Below are positions 1 through 6,474 of a stretch of DNA of 19,333 nt, piece by piece. The notes under the pieces are model-generated. The model made no database searches. It was not told where the DNA came from and worked only from the letters and a program-made list of their open reading frames with translations. Positions within the stretch are counted from its first letter, which is position 1, and each line of letters starts with the position of its first letter. The position numbers were made by a program, and so were the translations under genes. This DNA is from an uncultured Bacteriovorax sp. (lineage in GTDB: Bacteria; Bdellovibrionota; Bacteriovoracia; Bacteriovoracales; Bacteriovoracaceae): NCBI GenBank assembly GCA_946482295.1, contig CAMLRB010000043.1, positions 1-19,333 on the forward strand. The letters are read 5' to 3'.

Positions 1-151
1 AAGTTGATTGTGAAAATCTTCGACTGCATTTTGTGCACAAGTAACGCTGAATTTTGCGAGAATCATCTTTTCGAAAATAGAATCCATACTTCATGACGAA
101 GTTGTTTTTTTGAAAAAAAGTGCATTCGGTATTAGGGCAGTTGGCAGTCAT
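1..151 (-). CDS. Zinc-ribbon protein, probable transposase N-terminus (partial, runs off left edge)
   Basis: An open frame reads leftward from an ATG at 151 to base 1 without a stop, giving 50 residues of a gene continued outside the window. It has two cysteine pairs, C5-x4-C10 and C39-x2-C42, separated by a basic stretch, followed by RRFSQST. The order Cys pair, 'FRKDDSRKIQRYLCTKC', then 'FS..T' is typical of the zinc-ribbon that precedes the catalytic domain in several IS transposases (InsA, IS1595 and similar types). No strong ribosome binding site precedes the ATG, so the exact start is uncertain. The catalytic domain lies outside the window, so transposase activity is inferred from the zinc ribbon only; another zinc-ribbon DNA-binding protein is possible. 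Confidence 0.6.
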   Translation of the reverse strand, partial: MTANCPNTECTFFQKNNFVMKYGFYFRKDDSRKIQRYLCTKCSRRFSQST

Positions 152-163
152 ATTAATCCGACT

Positions 164-247
164 GCAAATCAATTAAAATTCTTCGATGCCAATTCATTGA
201 AATATTGAAGTTTGGTTGGTGCTAATCTTCGTTTTTAATTGATTTGC
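164..247. repeat. 15-base perfect inverted repeat (164-178 / 233-247)
   Basis: Bases 164-178 (gcaaatcaattaaaa) and 233-247 (ttttaattgatttgc) are exact reverse complements, 54 bases apart. They lie between the start of the putative transposase gene and the 3' end of deoC. The long spacer and lack of a T-run argue against a simple terminator. It could be the end of an insertion element, a small non-autonomous element, or chance in AT-rich DNA. No flanking target duplication was recognised. A smaller 6-base inverted repeat (144-149 / 160-165) lies beside it. Confidence 0.5.
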
Positions 248-280
248 TTCAGAAAACGACCACCATTAAAATAGGGCAGT

Positions 281-967
281 TTAATACATATCCTTTGAAG
301 TTAATCCCTCAAGGATGGCCGCACCTGAACTTGTTCCTAGGCGTGTGGCCCCGGCCTCAAGCATTTCTTTTGCTGACTTGAGATCTTTGATTCCACCGCT
401 TGCTTTAATCTGCATAGGAGCTTTGATTGCCGCTTTCATAAGAGCGATGTCATTTAAGCTTGCCCCACGAGTAGAAAAACCAGTAGATGTTTTAACAAAT
501 TGAGCACCTGCAGATTGGGCAAGCTTTGAAGCTATAGTAATTTCTTCATCCGTGAGAAGTGCCGTTTCTAAAATAACTTTAACTAAATGGCCTTGGGCAC
601 CTTCAACAACACTCTTGATATCGCTCTCAACAAGTGACGTATTTTTAGATTTAAGAGCGCCGATGTTAATAACCATGTCAATTTCATCTGCACCGTCTTT
701 AATCGCCATTTCTGTTTCAAATTTTTTTACAGCGCTTGTGTTGGCACCCAGTGGAAAGCCAATCACTGTGCATACTTTAACATCAGATCCAGCGATCTCT
801 TTTTTGGCCAGAGCTACATAACAAGGTTGAATGCAGACACTGAAAAAACCATATTTTTTTGCCGTCTCCACGAGAGCAATAATTTGATCTGGCGTCGCCT
901 CGGGTTTAAGGAGAGTGTGATCAATGGTTTTAGCAAGATAACTATTTGAATTTGAGTGTTTTTCCAT
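281..967 (-). CDS. deoC: Deoxyribose-phosphate aldolase
   Basis: The 228-residue product cleaves 2-deoxyribose 5-phosphate to glyceraldehyde 3-phosphate and acetaldehyde, in cytosolic deoxynucleoside catabolism. It is a TIM-barrel class I aldolase. The Schiff-base lysine is K159 in KTSTGF; the assisting residues are K188 in KASGG and D97 in DEIDMV. Length and the opening IDHTLLKPEAT match the family. I chose the ATG at 967 because an AAGGAA ribosome binding site sits just upstream and the family begins near this point. A longer reading from 1039 would run through the start of the divergent kinase gene. No nucleoside phosphorylase or other deo gene is nearby. Its start is 45 bases from that of the two-component kinase, so they share a divergent promoter region. 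Confidence 0.95.
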   Translation of the reverse strand: MEKHSNSNSYLAKTIDHTLLKPEATPDQIIALVETAKKYGFFSVCIQPCYVALAKKEIAGSDVKVCTVIGFPLGANTSAVKKFETEMAIKDGADEIDMVINIGALKSKNTSLVESDIKSVVEGAQGHLVKVILETALLTDEEITIASKLAQSAGAQFVKTSTGFSTRGASLNDIALMKAAIKAPMQIKASGGIKDLKSAKEMLEAGATRLGTSSGAAILEGLTSKDMY

Positions 968-1012
968 TCGGCGTTCCTTTACAATCAGCGTAGTTTTTTC
1001 GACACTTTCAGT

Positions 1013-1954
1013 ATGATTAAATCTCGTTGGTTTTTCCATCCCTTATTTATTTTTATTTTTTCGCTGGTCGCCTTGGCCATGTCGCTTTTTCTTTATATTC
1101 GCTCTTATTTACAAGTGAACCACGCTCTACAGGAAGTCGTCGTTAAATACCATTTGAATGAAAAGAACATGCTGGAGACTGAAACGTGGGTTCTCATTCT
1201 GACATTGTCCTTGTTAGTTGCCGTGATTCTTATGGGACTGCTGATTATTTATATTTATTCGCAGAAGATGATTCAGCTTTATCGATTGCAACAAAATTTT
1301 ATTAATGGATTTACTCACGAATTGAAAACCCCCATTGCTTCACTTCAGTTATTTCTCGAAACATTTTCTCGTCACGAACTTCCTCGAGATGAGCAGTTGA
1401 AATATCTGGATTACATGAAGAGGGATACGAAACGATTGTCGGATAACGTTCTTCGCATTTTACAGTTGGGTCGTTTGGAAGAGCGTAACTTTCGCGGCGA
1501 TTTTAAAAATCAAGATATGGTCGATGTCATTCGAACTTTTTTGACTAATACACCTCATTTATTCGAGCAAGGAAAAATTGAATTTGAAACTGATCTTGAT
1601 AAATTTATTTATCCGATGGATCATGCATTGTTTGAAATGCTGCTCATGAATCTCATTACCAATGCTTTTATTTACAACAAGGCCGTAGAAAAATTAGTGC
1701 TTATCAAACTCACTCGTGAAGGTCGTTTTGTTGTCTTGGATTTTATCGACAATGGAATCGGTCTTGATAAGAATGAAATTAAAAAGGTGTTCAAAAAGTT
1801 TTATCAAGTTGGTAAGAGTTCGAAAGGTAGTGGTCTCGGATTGTATATAGTGGCCAATATTGCTCGCGTTCATAATGCGGAAGTTCTCGCCCTTTCACAA
1901 GGAGTAGGAACAGGTTCAACATTCCGAGTGATTTTTAGAGGACCAAAGCAATGA
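1013..1954 (+). CDS. Sensor histidine kinase (two-component system 1)
   Basis: This 313-residue inner-membrane kinase has two hydrophobic segments (about residues 8-33 and 58-83) enclosing a periplasmic loop of only about 25 residues. A HisKA domain follows, with phospho-acceptor H102 in FTHELKTP. The HATPase domain shows an N-box NLITNAFIYN, G1 box DNGIGL and G2 box GSGLGLYIV, so it looks active. With such a small sensor loop it probably senses the membrane or a partner protein. The ATG at 1013 is preferred; a GTG at 956 would overlap deoC. No clear ribosome binding site precedes 1013. Its stop overlaps the start of the response regulator gene (ATGA at 1951-1954), so the two are translationally coupled. 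The signal is unknown. Confidence 0.9.
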   Translation: MIKSRWFFHPLFIFIFSLVALAMSLFLYIRSYLQVNHALQEVVVKYHLNEKNMLETETWVLILTLSLLVAVILMGLLIIYIYSQKMIQLYRLQQNFINGFTHELKTPIASLQLFLETFSRHELPRDEQLKYLDYMKRDTKRLSDNVLRILQLGRLEERNFRGDFKNQDMVDVIRTFLTNTPHLFEQGKIEFETDLDKFIYPMDHALFEMLLMNLITNAFIYNKAVEKLVLIKLTREGRFVVLDFIDNGIGLDKNEIKKVFKKFYQVGKSSKGSGLGLYIVANIARVHNAEVLALSQGVGTGSTFRVIFRGPKQ

Positions 1955-2712
1955 TGATAGCAACAAAAAACACTGGAAAAAAAATTCTAGTGATTGAAGA
2001 TGAAAAACATATTGCTGAAGCTATCAAGCTTAATCTGAAAATGATTGGACATGATGTTCTTCACGCAATCAATGGATTAGAAGGATTAAATTTTTATCCA
2101 GAATTTAAGCCGGATCTTATCATCGTTGATTTGATGATGCCGGAAATCGATGGTCACGGAGTTATCACTGAAATTCGTAAACGCGATCCAAAAATTCCGA
2201 TGCTTGTTATTTCAGCTAAGGATCAAGTTAGAGAAAAAATAAAGTGCCTAAGTATGGGAGTGGATGATTACCTCTCAAAGCCATTTGATCTTGATGAATT
2301 TCTTCTCCGTGTAGATCGATTACTCACGAGATTGGAATGGAATCAGACAGTGGCCACAGAAGAAAAAGAACAACCAGGTGGCAAACTTTCTATTGGTGAC
2401 GAATTTAAGTTTGGGGCCCATTCTGTAGATTTTAAAAATTTAAAGGCCAATTGTTTTATTGAAACTAAAAAATTTCAAAGTTTTGATCTCACTCTTCAAG
2501 AGGTTAAAATTTTACGCGTTTTTTTCACGCATCCTGGTGAACCTCTTACTCGAGAGGCCATCTTAGAAAAAGCACTTGGCTATCAACCAGGAGTGAGTAC
2601 CCGCACTTTAGATAATTTCATTGTGAGATTCCGAAAGTACTTCGAAGATGATCCCAAGAACCCTCAGCATTTTAAGAGTGTGCGCTCAGTCGGATACCTT
2701 TTTGACAGATAA
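1951..2712 (+). CDS. OmpR/PhoB-type response regulator (two-component system 1)
   Basis: The 253-residue protein has a receiver domain (about residues 11-125) with acidic pocket E16/D17, phospho-acceptor D60 in VDLMMPEIDG, switch residue S88 and K110 in SKPF. A linker of about 35 residues leads to a C-terminal winged-helix DNA-binding domain with LTLQEVKIL and the recognition-helix region RTLDNFIVRFRKYF, ending SVRSVGYLF. It should be phosphorylated by the kinase encoded just upstream, whose gene overlaps it by 4 bases; a second in-frame ATG at 1954 is equally possible. fabI follows 47 bases downstream in the same direction, which may place lipid synthesis under the same transcript. Targets are unknown. 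Confidence 0.92.
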   Translation: MMIATKNTGKKILVIEDEKHIAEAIKLNLKMIGHDVLHAINGLEGLNFYPEFKPDLIIVDLMMPEIDGHGVITEIRKRDPKIPMLVISAKDQVREKIKCLSMGVDDYLSKPFDLDEFLLRVDRLLTRLEWNQTVATEEKEQPGGKLSIGDEFKFGAHSVDFKNLKANCFIETKKFQSFDLTLQEVKILRVFFTHPGEPLTREAILEKALGYQPGVSTRTLDNFIVRFRKYFEDDPKNPQHFKSVRSVGYLFDR

Positions 2713-2759
2713 GTAAGCATCCATTAAAGTTTTTCCCTACTACTAAGAAGGAGTAAACA

Positions 2760-3527
2760 ATGGGTCTTTTGACTGGAAAAAGAGCACTTATTTTAGGTGT
2801 GGCCAACGATATGTCGATTGCTTGGGGAATTGCCAAAGCATTCAAAGAACAAGGTGCGAGCGTTGCTCTTTCTTACCTCAATGAAAATTTAAAAAAACGT
2901 GTTGAACCCTTGGCAACTGAAGTCGGTGCTGATTTTATTTTTGAAATGGATGTGACAAATGATGATCATTATCCAGCTCTAAAAAAATTAGTGGAAGAAA
3001 AGTGGGGCAAGTTTGATATTCTTGTTCACTCACTCGCATTCGCTGATAAAACAGATTTAAAAAATCGTTTTGTTGAAACATCTCGTGATGGTTTCAAAAT
3101 GGCGTGTGATATTTCTGCATTCTCTCTTATTGGTCTTTGCAATACTCTTCGTGACAATCTCAATGAAGATGCTTCAGTCATCGCTATGACTTATCATGGA
3201 TCAGTAAAAGTTCTTAAAGGCTATAACGTCATGGGTGTAGCTAAGGCGGCCTTGGAAGCATCTACACGCTATTTAGCAGACGATCTAGGACCTCAAAATA
3301 TTAAAGTAAACTGTATCTCAGCAGGCCCCATTAGAACACTTGCGGCCTCTGGAGTTCCGGGTCTAAAAGACTTCTTAAAAACAATTGAAGAAAAGGCCCC
3401 AATGCGTAAAAACGTTACTCAAGAAGACGTGGGCGGAACGGCCGTTTATTTGGCCTCAAAGCTTTCTACTGGGGTAACGGGACAAGTTCTCTACGTTGAT
3501 TCAGGTATCAATATCATCGGCGCTTAA
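2760..3527 (+). CDS. fabI: Enoyl-[acyl-carrier-protein] reductase (NADH)
   Basis: FabI reduces the trans-2 double bond of enoyl-ACP, the last step of each fatty-acid elongation cycle. The 255-residue protein is a short-chain dehydrogenase-like Rossmann fold with the split nucleotide motif GVANDMSIAWGIA (about residues 13-25). Catalytic Y155 and K162 lie in YNVMGVAKAALE, and Y145 is also present, matching E. coli Y156, K163 and Y146. The position of E. coli G93, a triclosan and diazaborine contact, is A93 here (HSLAFA). Alanine is natural in many FabI proteins, so no resistance is implied. A strong AAGGAG ribosome binding site precedes the ATG. The gene directly follows two-component system 1 on the same strand. 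Confidence 0.96.
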   Translation: MGLLTGKRALILGVANDMSIAWGIAKAFKEQGASVALSYLNENLKKRVEPLATEVGADFIFEMDVTNDDHYPALKKLVEEKWGKFDILVHSLAFADKTDLKNRFVETSRDGFKMACDISAFSLIGLCNTLRDNLNEDASVIAMTYHGSVKVLKGYNVMGVAKAALEASTRYLADDLGPQNIKVNCISAGPIRTLAASGVPGLKDFLKTIEEKAPMRKNVTQEDVGGTAVYLASKLSTGVTGQVLYVDSGINIIGA

Positions 3528-3539
3528 TAAATATTATAG

Positions 3540-3568
3540 AATCCCTCTTTTTTGCCGAAAGGGGGATT
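3540..3568 (+). promoter_or_regulatory. Stem-loop covering the ribosome binding site of the 3569 gene
   Basis: Bases 3540-3550 (aatccctcttt) pair with 3558-3568 (aaagggggatt) over 11 positions with one G-U, leaving a 7-base loop. The 3' arm carries the purine-rich AAAGGGGG ribosome binding site and ends immediately before the ATG at 3569. There is no T-run after the stem, so it is not a standard terminator. Folding would hide the ribosome binding site. It starts 12 bases after the fabI stop codon. Confidence 0.6.
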
Positions 3569-4873
3569 ATGAAAAGTAAACTTTTACCACTTTTAGTACT
3601 TGTTTCACTCGCGGCCGGCTTCAAAGTCGATGATGAACTTGAGCTCGATCAAATGCTCAATGGACGCTCGAGTGCGGCCTTCGCCACATACTCCAAAAAC
3701 ATTAAAGCGACTTTACCTAAAGGGACAAAAGGTAAAGTCGTTGAAGTTTCCCGACCTTTCAGCTCTGGTAATCAAGGTTTAAAAATTGTAATTACTGAAG
3801 GTCCTCGTAAAGGGCAGAGTTACTGGGTCTATTTCAATAAAAAACAACCGGCCTTCAAGTTAGTCGATAAAACGAAATCAGAAACACCAGAACCAGAAAA
3901 GGCCGAAAGTGCGACTGCTATAAAAGATGTCACTGGCCGTCGAGATGAGGGAGAACATGCCCTGGAAGAATCAGTTAAGCTCGTGACGACAACTGTAAAT
4001 ACAGATGTAGCGGCCGAATTAAATCGTCCCCTCAGCAATCCTTGTCCAAAACCACCGGTGATCACACCGCCAATGGCACCAGTTCCAGTGACAGCACCTG
4101 AAGAAGCACAACCAATTGAGAGAAAAATTGCTGATGTTCCAGAGGCCCCTCCTACAGAAGCAGTTGGGGAACCGCTCGAGAGAGTTGAACCGCGAGTTAA
4201 GGATTCATGTGTGGGTTACCCACCAGCTGATGGATATACTCGAATCAACTATATCAATTGCCAGACAAGTGAAGTTCTCTTTTCTGGTGGATACAAATTT
4301 AACGATGGGCCAGGGCATCCTTATTTAAGTGGAGCAAAGAGCGCTTACCCAGATAGTGGTCCCGCTTCTCGTACCATTGAATTTATCAGCAAAGACAAGG
4401 CCATCAATGAAACTTATGTCTATTTAACTGATGTAGCTGGAGGACCAGATTCTCACGATGTTAAATCTGTCATGGTTCTCCTCCCACGCAAAGTTTCTCC
4501 GAAGACAGAAGTGGTTGGTGATGATGTTATTGTGACTCTCACAACTGGTGAAAAAGTTGTATTTGATAAAAAATCAAACGCAATTAAAAGTGGCGCCATG
4601 AAAGAAGGTGCGATCGATTTAACGACAGATCGTTTTAAAAGAACACCACCTAACGTTCACTACAATGGAAGCGGAATTAGTATCCGCGTGGATCACCGTT
4701 TTGAATATCCCACTCAAGGAGCGGCGACAGCGGAAATCCGCCAAGGTAATCGCGTCTGTAAAGTTCCCAGAGCAAAAATTTGGGATAAAGGTGGAAACCT
4801 CATTTCAACAAATGATCAGGCCCTCCTTAACGTTGTAAATAGTTCATGTCCCGGTAAAGGATTCGCTTTTTAG
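3569..4873 (+). CDS. Predicted secreted protein of unknown function, with Pro/Glu-rich linker
   Basis: I do not recognise a family for this 434-residue protein. It begins with a short hydrophobic segment (residues 4-18) preceded by two lysines, like a signal peptide, though no clear A-x-A cleavage site is visible. Residues about 40-98 are rich in short beta-like stretches (KGTKGKVVEV, QSYWVYFN) and resemble an SH3-like domain. Residues about 103-210 are rich in Pro, Glu and Ala and probably form a flexible linker. Residues about 213-434 form a larger domain with C214, C231, C397 and C427, which could form two disulfides in the periplasm. The ribosome binding site is AAAGGGGG, held in a stem-loop. 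It lies between fabI and another small secreted-protein gene on the same strand. Confidence 0.75.
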   Translation: MKSKLLPLLVLVSLAAGFKVDDELELDQMLNGRSSAAFATYSKNIKATLPKGTKGKVVEVSRPFSSGNQGLKIVITEGPRKGQSYWVYFNKKQPAFKLVDKTKSETPEPEKAESATAIKDVTGRRDEGEHALEESVKLVTTTVNTDVAAELNRPLSNPCPKPPVITPPMAPVPVTAPEEAQPIERKIADVPEAPPTEAVGEPLERVEPRVKDSCVGYPPADGYTRINYINCQTSEVLFSGGYKFNDGPGHPYLSGAKSAYPDSGPASRTIEFISKDKAINETYVYLTDVAGGPDSHDVKSVMVLLPRKVSPKTEVVGDDVIVTLTTGEKVVFDKKSNAIKSGAMKEGAIDLTTDRFKRTPPNVHYNGSGISIRVDHRFEYPTQGAATAEIRQGNRVCKVPRAKIWDKGGNLISTNDQALLNVVNSSCPGKGFAF

Positions 4874-4891
4874 GGACGCTCATGTTAGTAC

Positions 4892-4915
4892 TCCTCTCTC
4901 ATAAAAGAGAGGGGA
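4892..4915 (+). promoter_or_regulatory. Stem-loop covering the ribosome binding site of the 4919 gene
   Basis: Bases 4892-4900 (tcctctctc) pair with 4907-4915 (gagagggga) over 9 positions with one G-U, around a 6-base loop (ataaaa). The purine arm is the only ribosome binding site candidate for the ATG at 4919 and lies 3 bases from it. No T-run follows. The arrangement copies that upstream of the previous gene: pyrimidine arm, short loop, purine arm, start codon. Confidence 0.6.
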
Positions 4916-4918
4916 CCT

Positions 4919-5398
4919 ATGAAATCATTTCTGTCATTTTTACTGCTTTTCCCACTGGTGGCGAACGCCTCGAATATCAGACTGTCTTGTAAAAAACTCG
5001 TTGATGGCAATGCTAATAAGCAGGCCTACACGTTAGCAAAATCTGCTGACATAAATATTGAAATTGATACTCAAAAAGAAGATGCAGAATTACGCGGAGA
5101 AATCACAACAAAGCTTGGTCGTTATCATCGCGAAAATGAAATTGTTCAAGTTTATAGTTATTTTACTGAGAATCGCTCATATTCACAGAGTGGAAATGTT
5201 ATTGAAGTGAAAAGCCGAGAAAAAGGGCTTCTTCTTTGTGGAGCAGGTTCTGGCACAGGCCCATGTCGTAAATGGGATAGACTCGTTTTTGATTTGAAAA
5301 CTGGTGAAGCTCTTTATGAGCATTCATATTCTTATCAAAAGTTTTTTGGTGAGACGATTTTTGAAACATCACTTCGCTTAAGCTGTCAGAGAAACTAA
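4919..5398 (+). CDS. Small secreted protein of unknown function
   Basis: No family is recognised. The 159-residue product starts with a classical signal peptide (MKSFLSFLLLFPLVANA) with predicted cleavage after ANA at residue 17, giving a mature protein of about 142 residues. The mature part has four cysteines (C24, C107, C116, C156), consistent with two disulfide bonds in the periplasm or outside the cell. It is rich in charged and aromatic residues and has no membrane segment after the signal. Its stop codon forms the base of the downstream bidirectional terminator. It follows the larger secreted protein gene by 45 bases; both share the hairpin-type leader, which suggests related control. 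Confidence 0.75.
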   Translation: MKSFLSFLLLFPLVANASNIRLSCKKLVDGNANKQAYTLAKSADINIEIDTQKEDAELRGEITTKLGRYHRENEIVQVYSYFTENRSYSQSGNVIEVKSREKGLLLCGAGSGTGPCRKWDRLVFDLKTGEALYEHSYSYQKFFGETIFETSLRLSCQRN

Positions 5399-5429
5399 TA
5401 AAAAGGCCCGTTTCCGGGCCTTTTTATTA
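5396..5429. terminator. Bidirectional rho-independent terminator between convergent genes
   Basis: Bases 5396-5410 pair perfectly with 5415-5429 (15 pairs, GGCCCG core) around the loop tttc, with A-rich and T-rich flanks on either side that serve as U-tract on both strands. The outermost three pairs are the TAA stop of the rightward gene (5396-5398) and the complement of the TAA stop of the leftward yceI-like gene (5427-5429). It should end transcription from both directions. Confidence 0.95.
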
Positions 5430-6008
5430 GATTTTCTTTTGATCAGCTTCTAGTTCCAGATTAATTTTTACTTCGTCACCAACGGCCACGCCACCTTGAT
5501 CTAGGCCTTTATTCCACGTCATACCGAAATCTTTTCTATTGATTACAGTTGTCGCCGAGAATGATGTTTTATTTACACCATTGAATGTGTTTGAACCATT
5601 GTAAGTTGCATTGAGAACAACTTCTCTCGTTTTATCTTTGATTGTAAGAGGTCCATAAATTTTAAGACCATTTCCTTTTTTGTCCCAAACTACCTTAGTA
5701 CTTTTGAAAGTCATTTTGGGAAATTTAGCACTGTCGAAGAAGTCAGCATTCAAGAGGTGACCATCTCTATCTTTATCGGCCGTATCGAGAGACGGGACGT
5801 CAATGTCAACGTTGATATCTTTTAAGAGTTTTGCTTTTTCATCGAACTCAAAAGCACCAGTAAACTTGGCAAATTTACCTTTTTGATTTGTGATCATAAG
5901 GTGTTTGACTGAGAAGCCAAGTTCAGAGTGAGCGAGATCGATCGTATAAGGGGCAGCAAAAACGTTGGAAGTGAGAAAGAGAGTAGCAATTGTTAGTAAC
6001 GATTTCAT
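5427..6008 (-). CDS. YceI-family periplasmic lipid-binding protein
   Basis: The 193-residue product has a signal peptide (MKSLLTIATLFLTSNVFA, cleavage predicted before APYTIDLAHS) and one YceI domain. Family hallmarks are the opening YTIDLAHSELGFSVKH, the central FDSAKFPKMTFKST and the ending TTVINRKDFGMTWN. YceI proteins are lipocalin-like beta barrels that bind isoprenoid-type lipids. Their roles vary and are often linked to alkaline or osmotic stress or to quinones, so the exact job here is not known. The ribosome binding site AGGAG precedes the ATG at 6008. It is divergently transcribed from an HxlR-type regulator across a 121-base region with repeated operator-like sites, so it is a likely target of that regulator. 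Confidence 0.92.
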   Translation of the reverse strand: MKSLLTIATLFLTSNVFAAPYTIDLAHSELGFSVKHLMITNQKGKFAKFTGAFEFDEKAKLLKDINVDIDVPSLDTADKDRDGHLLNADFFDSAKFPKMTFKSTKVVWDKKGNGLKIYGPLTIKDKTREVVLNATYNGSNTFNGVNKTSFSATTVINRKDFGMTWNKGLDQGGVAVGDEVKINLELEADQKKI

Positions 6009-6077
6009 AGAAACTCCTGTCTTGTTTGTTATTCAAAAAATAACAGCAAAAAAAAATCGCGCAAGCAGGTATCTTTT

Positions 6078-6111
6078 GGTAACTTATAAAATAGTGTTAC
6101 CGCCTGGTAAC
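6078..6111. promoter_or_regulatory. Candidate HxlR operator: three GGTAAC half-sites
   Basis: GGTAAC occurs at 6078-6083 and 6106-6111, and its reverse complement GTTACC at 6096-6101. The last two form a 6+6 palindrome with a 4-base spacer; the first two form an inverted pair with a 12-base AT-rich spacer containing TATAAAAT, a possible -10 box. The cluster lies between yceI and hxlR, where an autoregulatory winged-helix repressor would be expected to bind. Confidence 0.55.
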
Positions 6112-6129
6112 TTCACCCAAGGTATAAAA

Positions 6130-6474
6130 ATGGTGCCTAAAAGAAAAAATAAAGTAGAAGCTCCTTATCAATCATGCCCATTAAAAAGTTGCATGGATTT
6201 GATAGGAGGTGCATGGACAGTCAATATCATTTGGTTTTTGAGTGAAGAGCCTCGTCGCTTTAGCGAATTAAAATCGGACCTAGAAGGAATTTCTTCGAAA
6301 GTTTTGACAGCGAAATTAAAAAAAATGGAGAGTCAGGGAATCGTTCTTAGAAAAGAAGTGAAGAGTTCACCCCCAACAGTGGAGTACTCTCTCACCAAGT
6401 TAGGTGGCCGGTTAAAACCGGCCATAGCCTCTATCGTGGAAGTTGGTCACGACTTAAAATATTCTAATAAGTGA
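6130..6474 (+). CDS. HxlR-family winged-helix transcriptional regulator
   Basis: The 114-residue protein has the HxlR (DUF24) pattern: CPLKSCMDLIGGAW, FLSEEPRRFSELKS, the recognition-helix region ISSKVLTAKLKKMESQGIV, and the wing ending PPTVEYSLTKLG. Members often sense electrophiles, quinones or oxidants through a conserved N-terminal cysteine. Here C16 is in that position and a second cysteine, C21, lies five residues on. The ATG at 6130 was chosen because the family motif begins a few residues later and an AAGG element lies 8 bases upstream. Longer in-frame starts upstream would add residues unlike the family and run across the operator. Its 3' end overlaps hemE, which is convergent, by 11 bases. 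It probably controls the adjacent yceI-like gene and itself. Confidence 0.9.
   Translation: MVPKRKNKVEAPYQSCPLKSCMDLIGGAWTVNIIWFLSEEPRRFSELKSDLEGISSKVLTAKLKKMESQGIVLRKEVKSSPPTVEYSLTKLGGRLKPAIASIVEVGHDLKYSNK
6405..6424. repeat. Perfect palindromic stem near the 3' end of hxlR
   Basis: Bases 6405-6413 (tggccggtt) and 6416-6424 (aaccggcca) are perfect reverse complements with 2 bases between. In RNA this gives a GC-rich hairpin of about 8 pairs. It is within the hxlR coding region and about 40 bases beyond the hemE stop on the opposite strand, so it may slow or stop the heme-operon transcript, although no U-tract follows. Confidence 0.5.

Noticed and set aside
315..821. Two rightward open frames inside deoC (315-503 and 552-821)
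   Set aside because: They lie opposite a clear deoC gene, have no ribosome binding site and no recognisable motif; they are antisense shadows.
2760..3527. A93 in FabI as a triclosan resistance mutation
   Set aside because: Alanine at this site is common in natural FabI enzymes, including sensitive ones; sequence alone does not support resistance.
3540..3568. Hairpin after fabI as a rho-independent terminator
   Set aside because: No T-run follows and its 3' arm ends at the next start codon, so a translational role is more likely than termination.
3829..4065. Leftward open frame opposite the secreted-protein gene
   Set aside because: It covers the Pro/Glu-rich linker on the other strand, where low complexity naturally keeps the opposite frame open; no start context.
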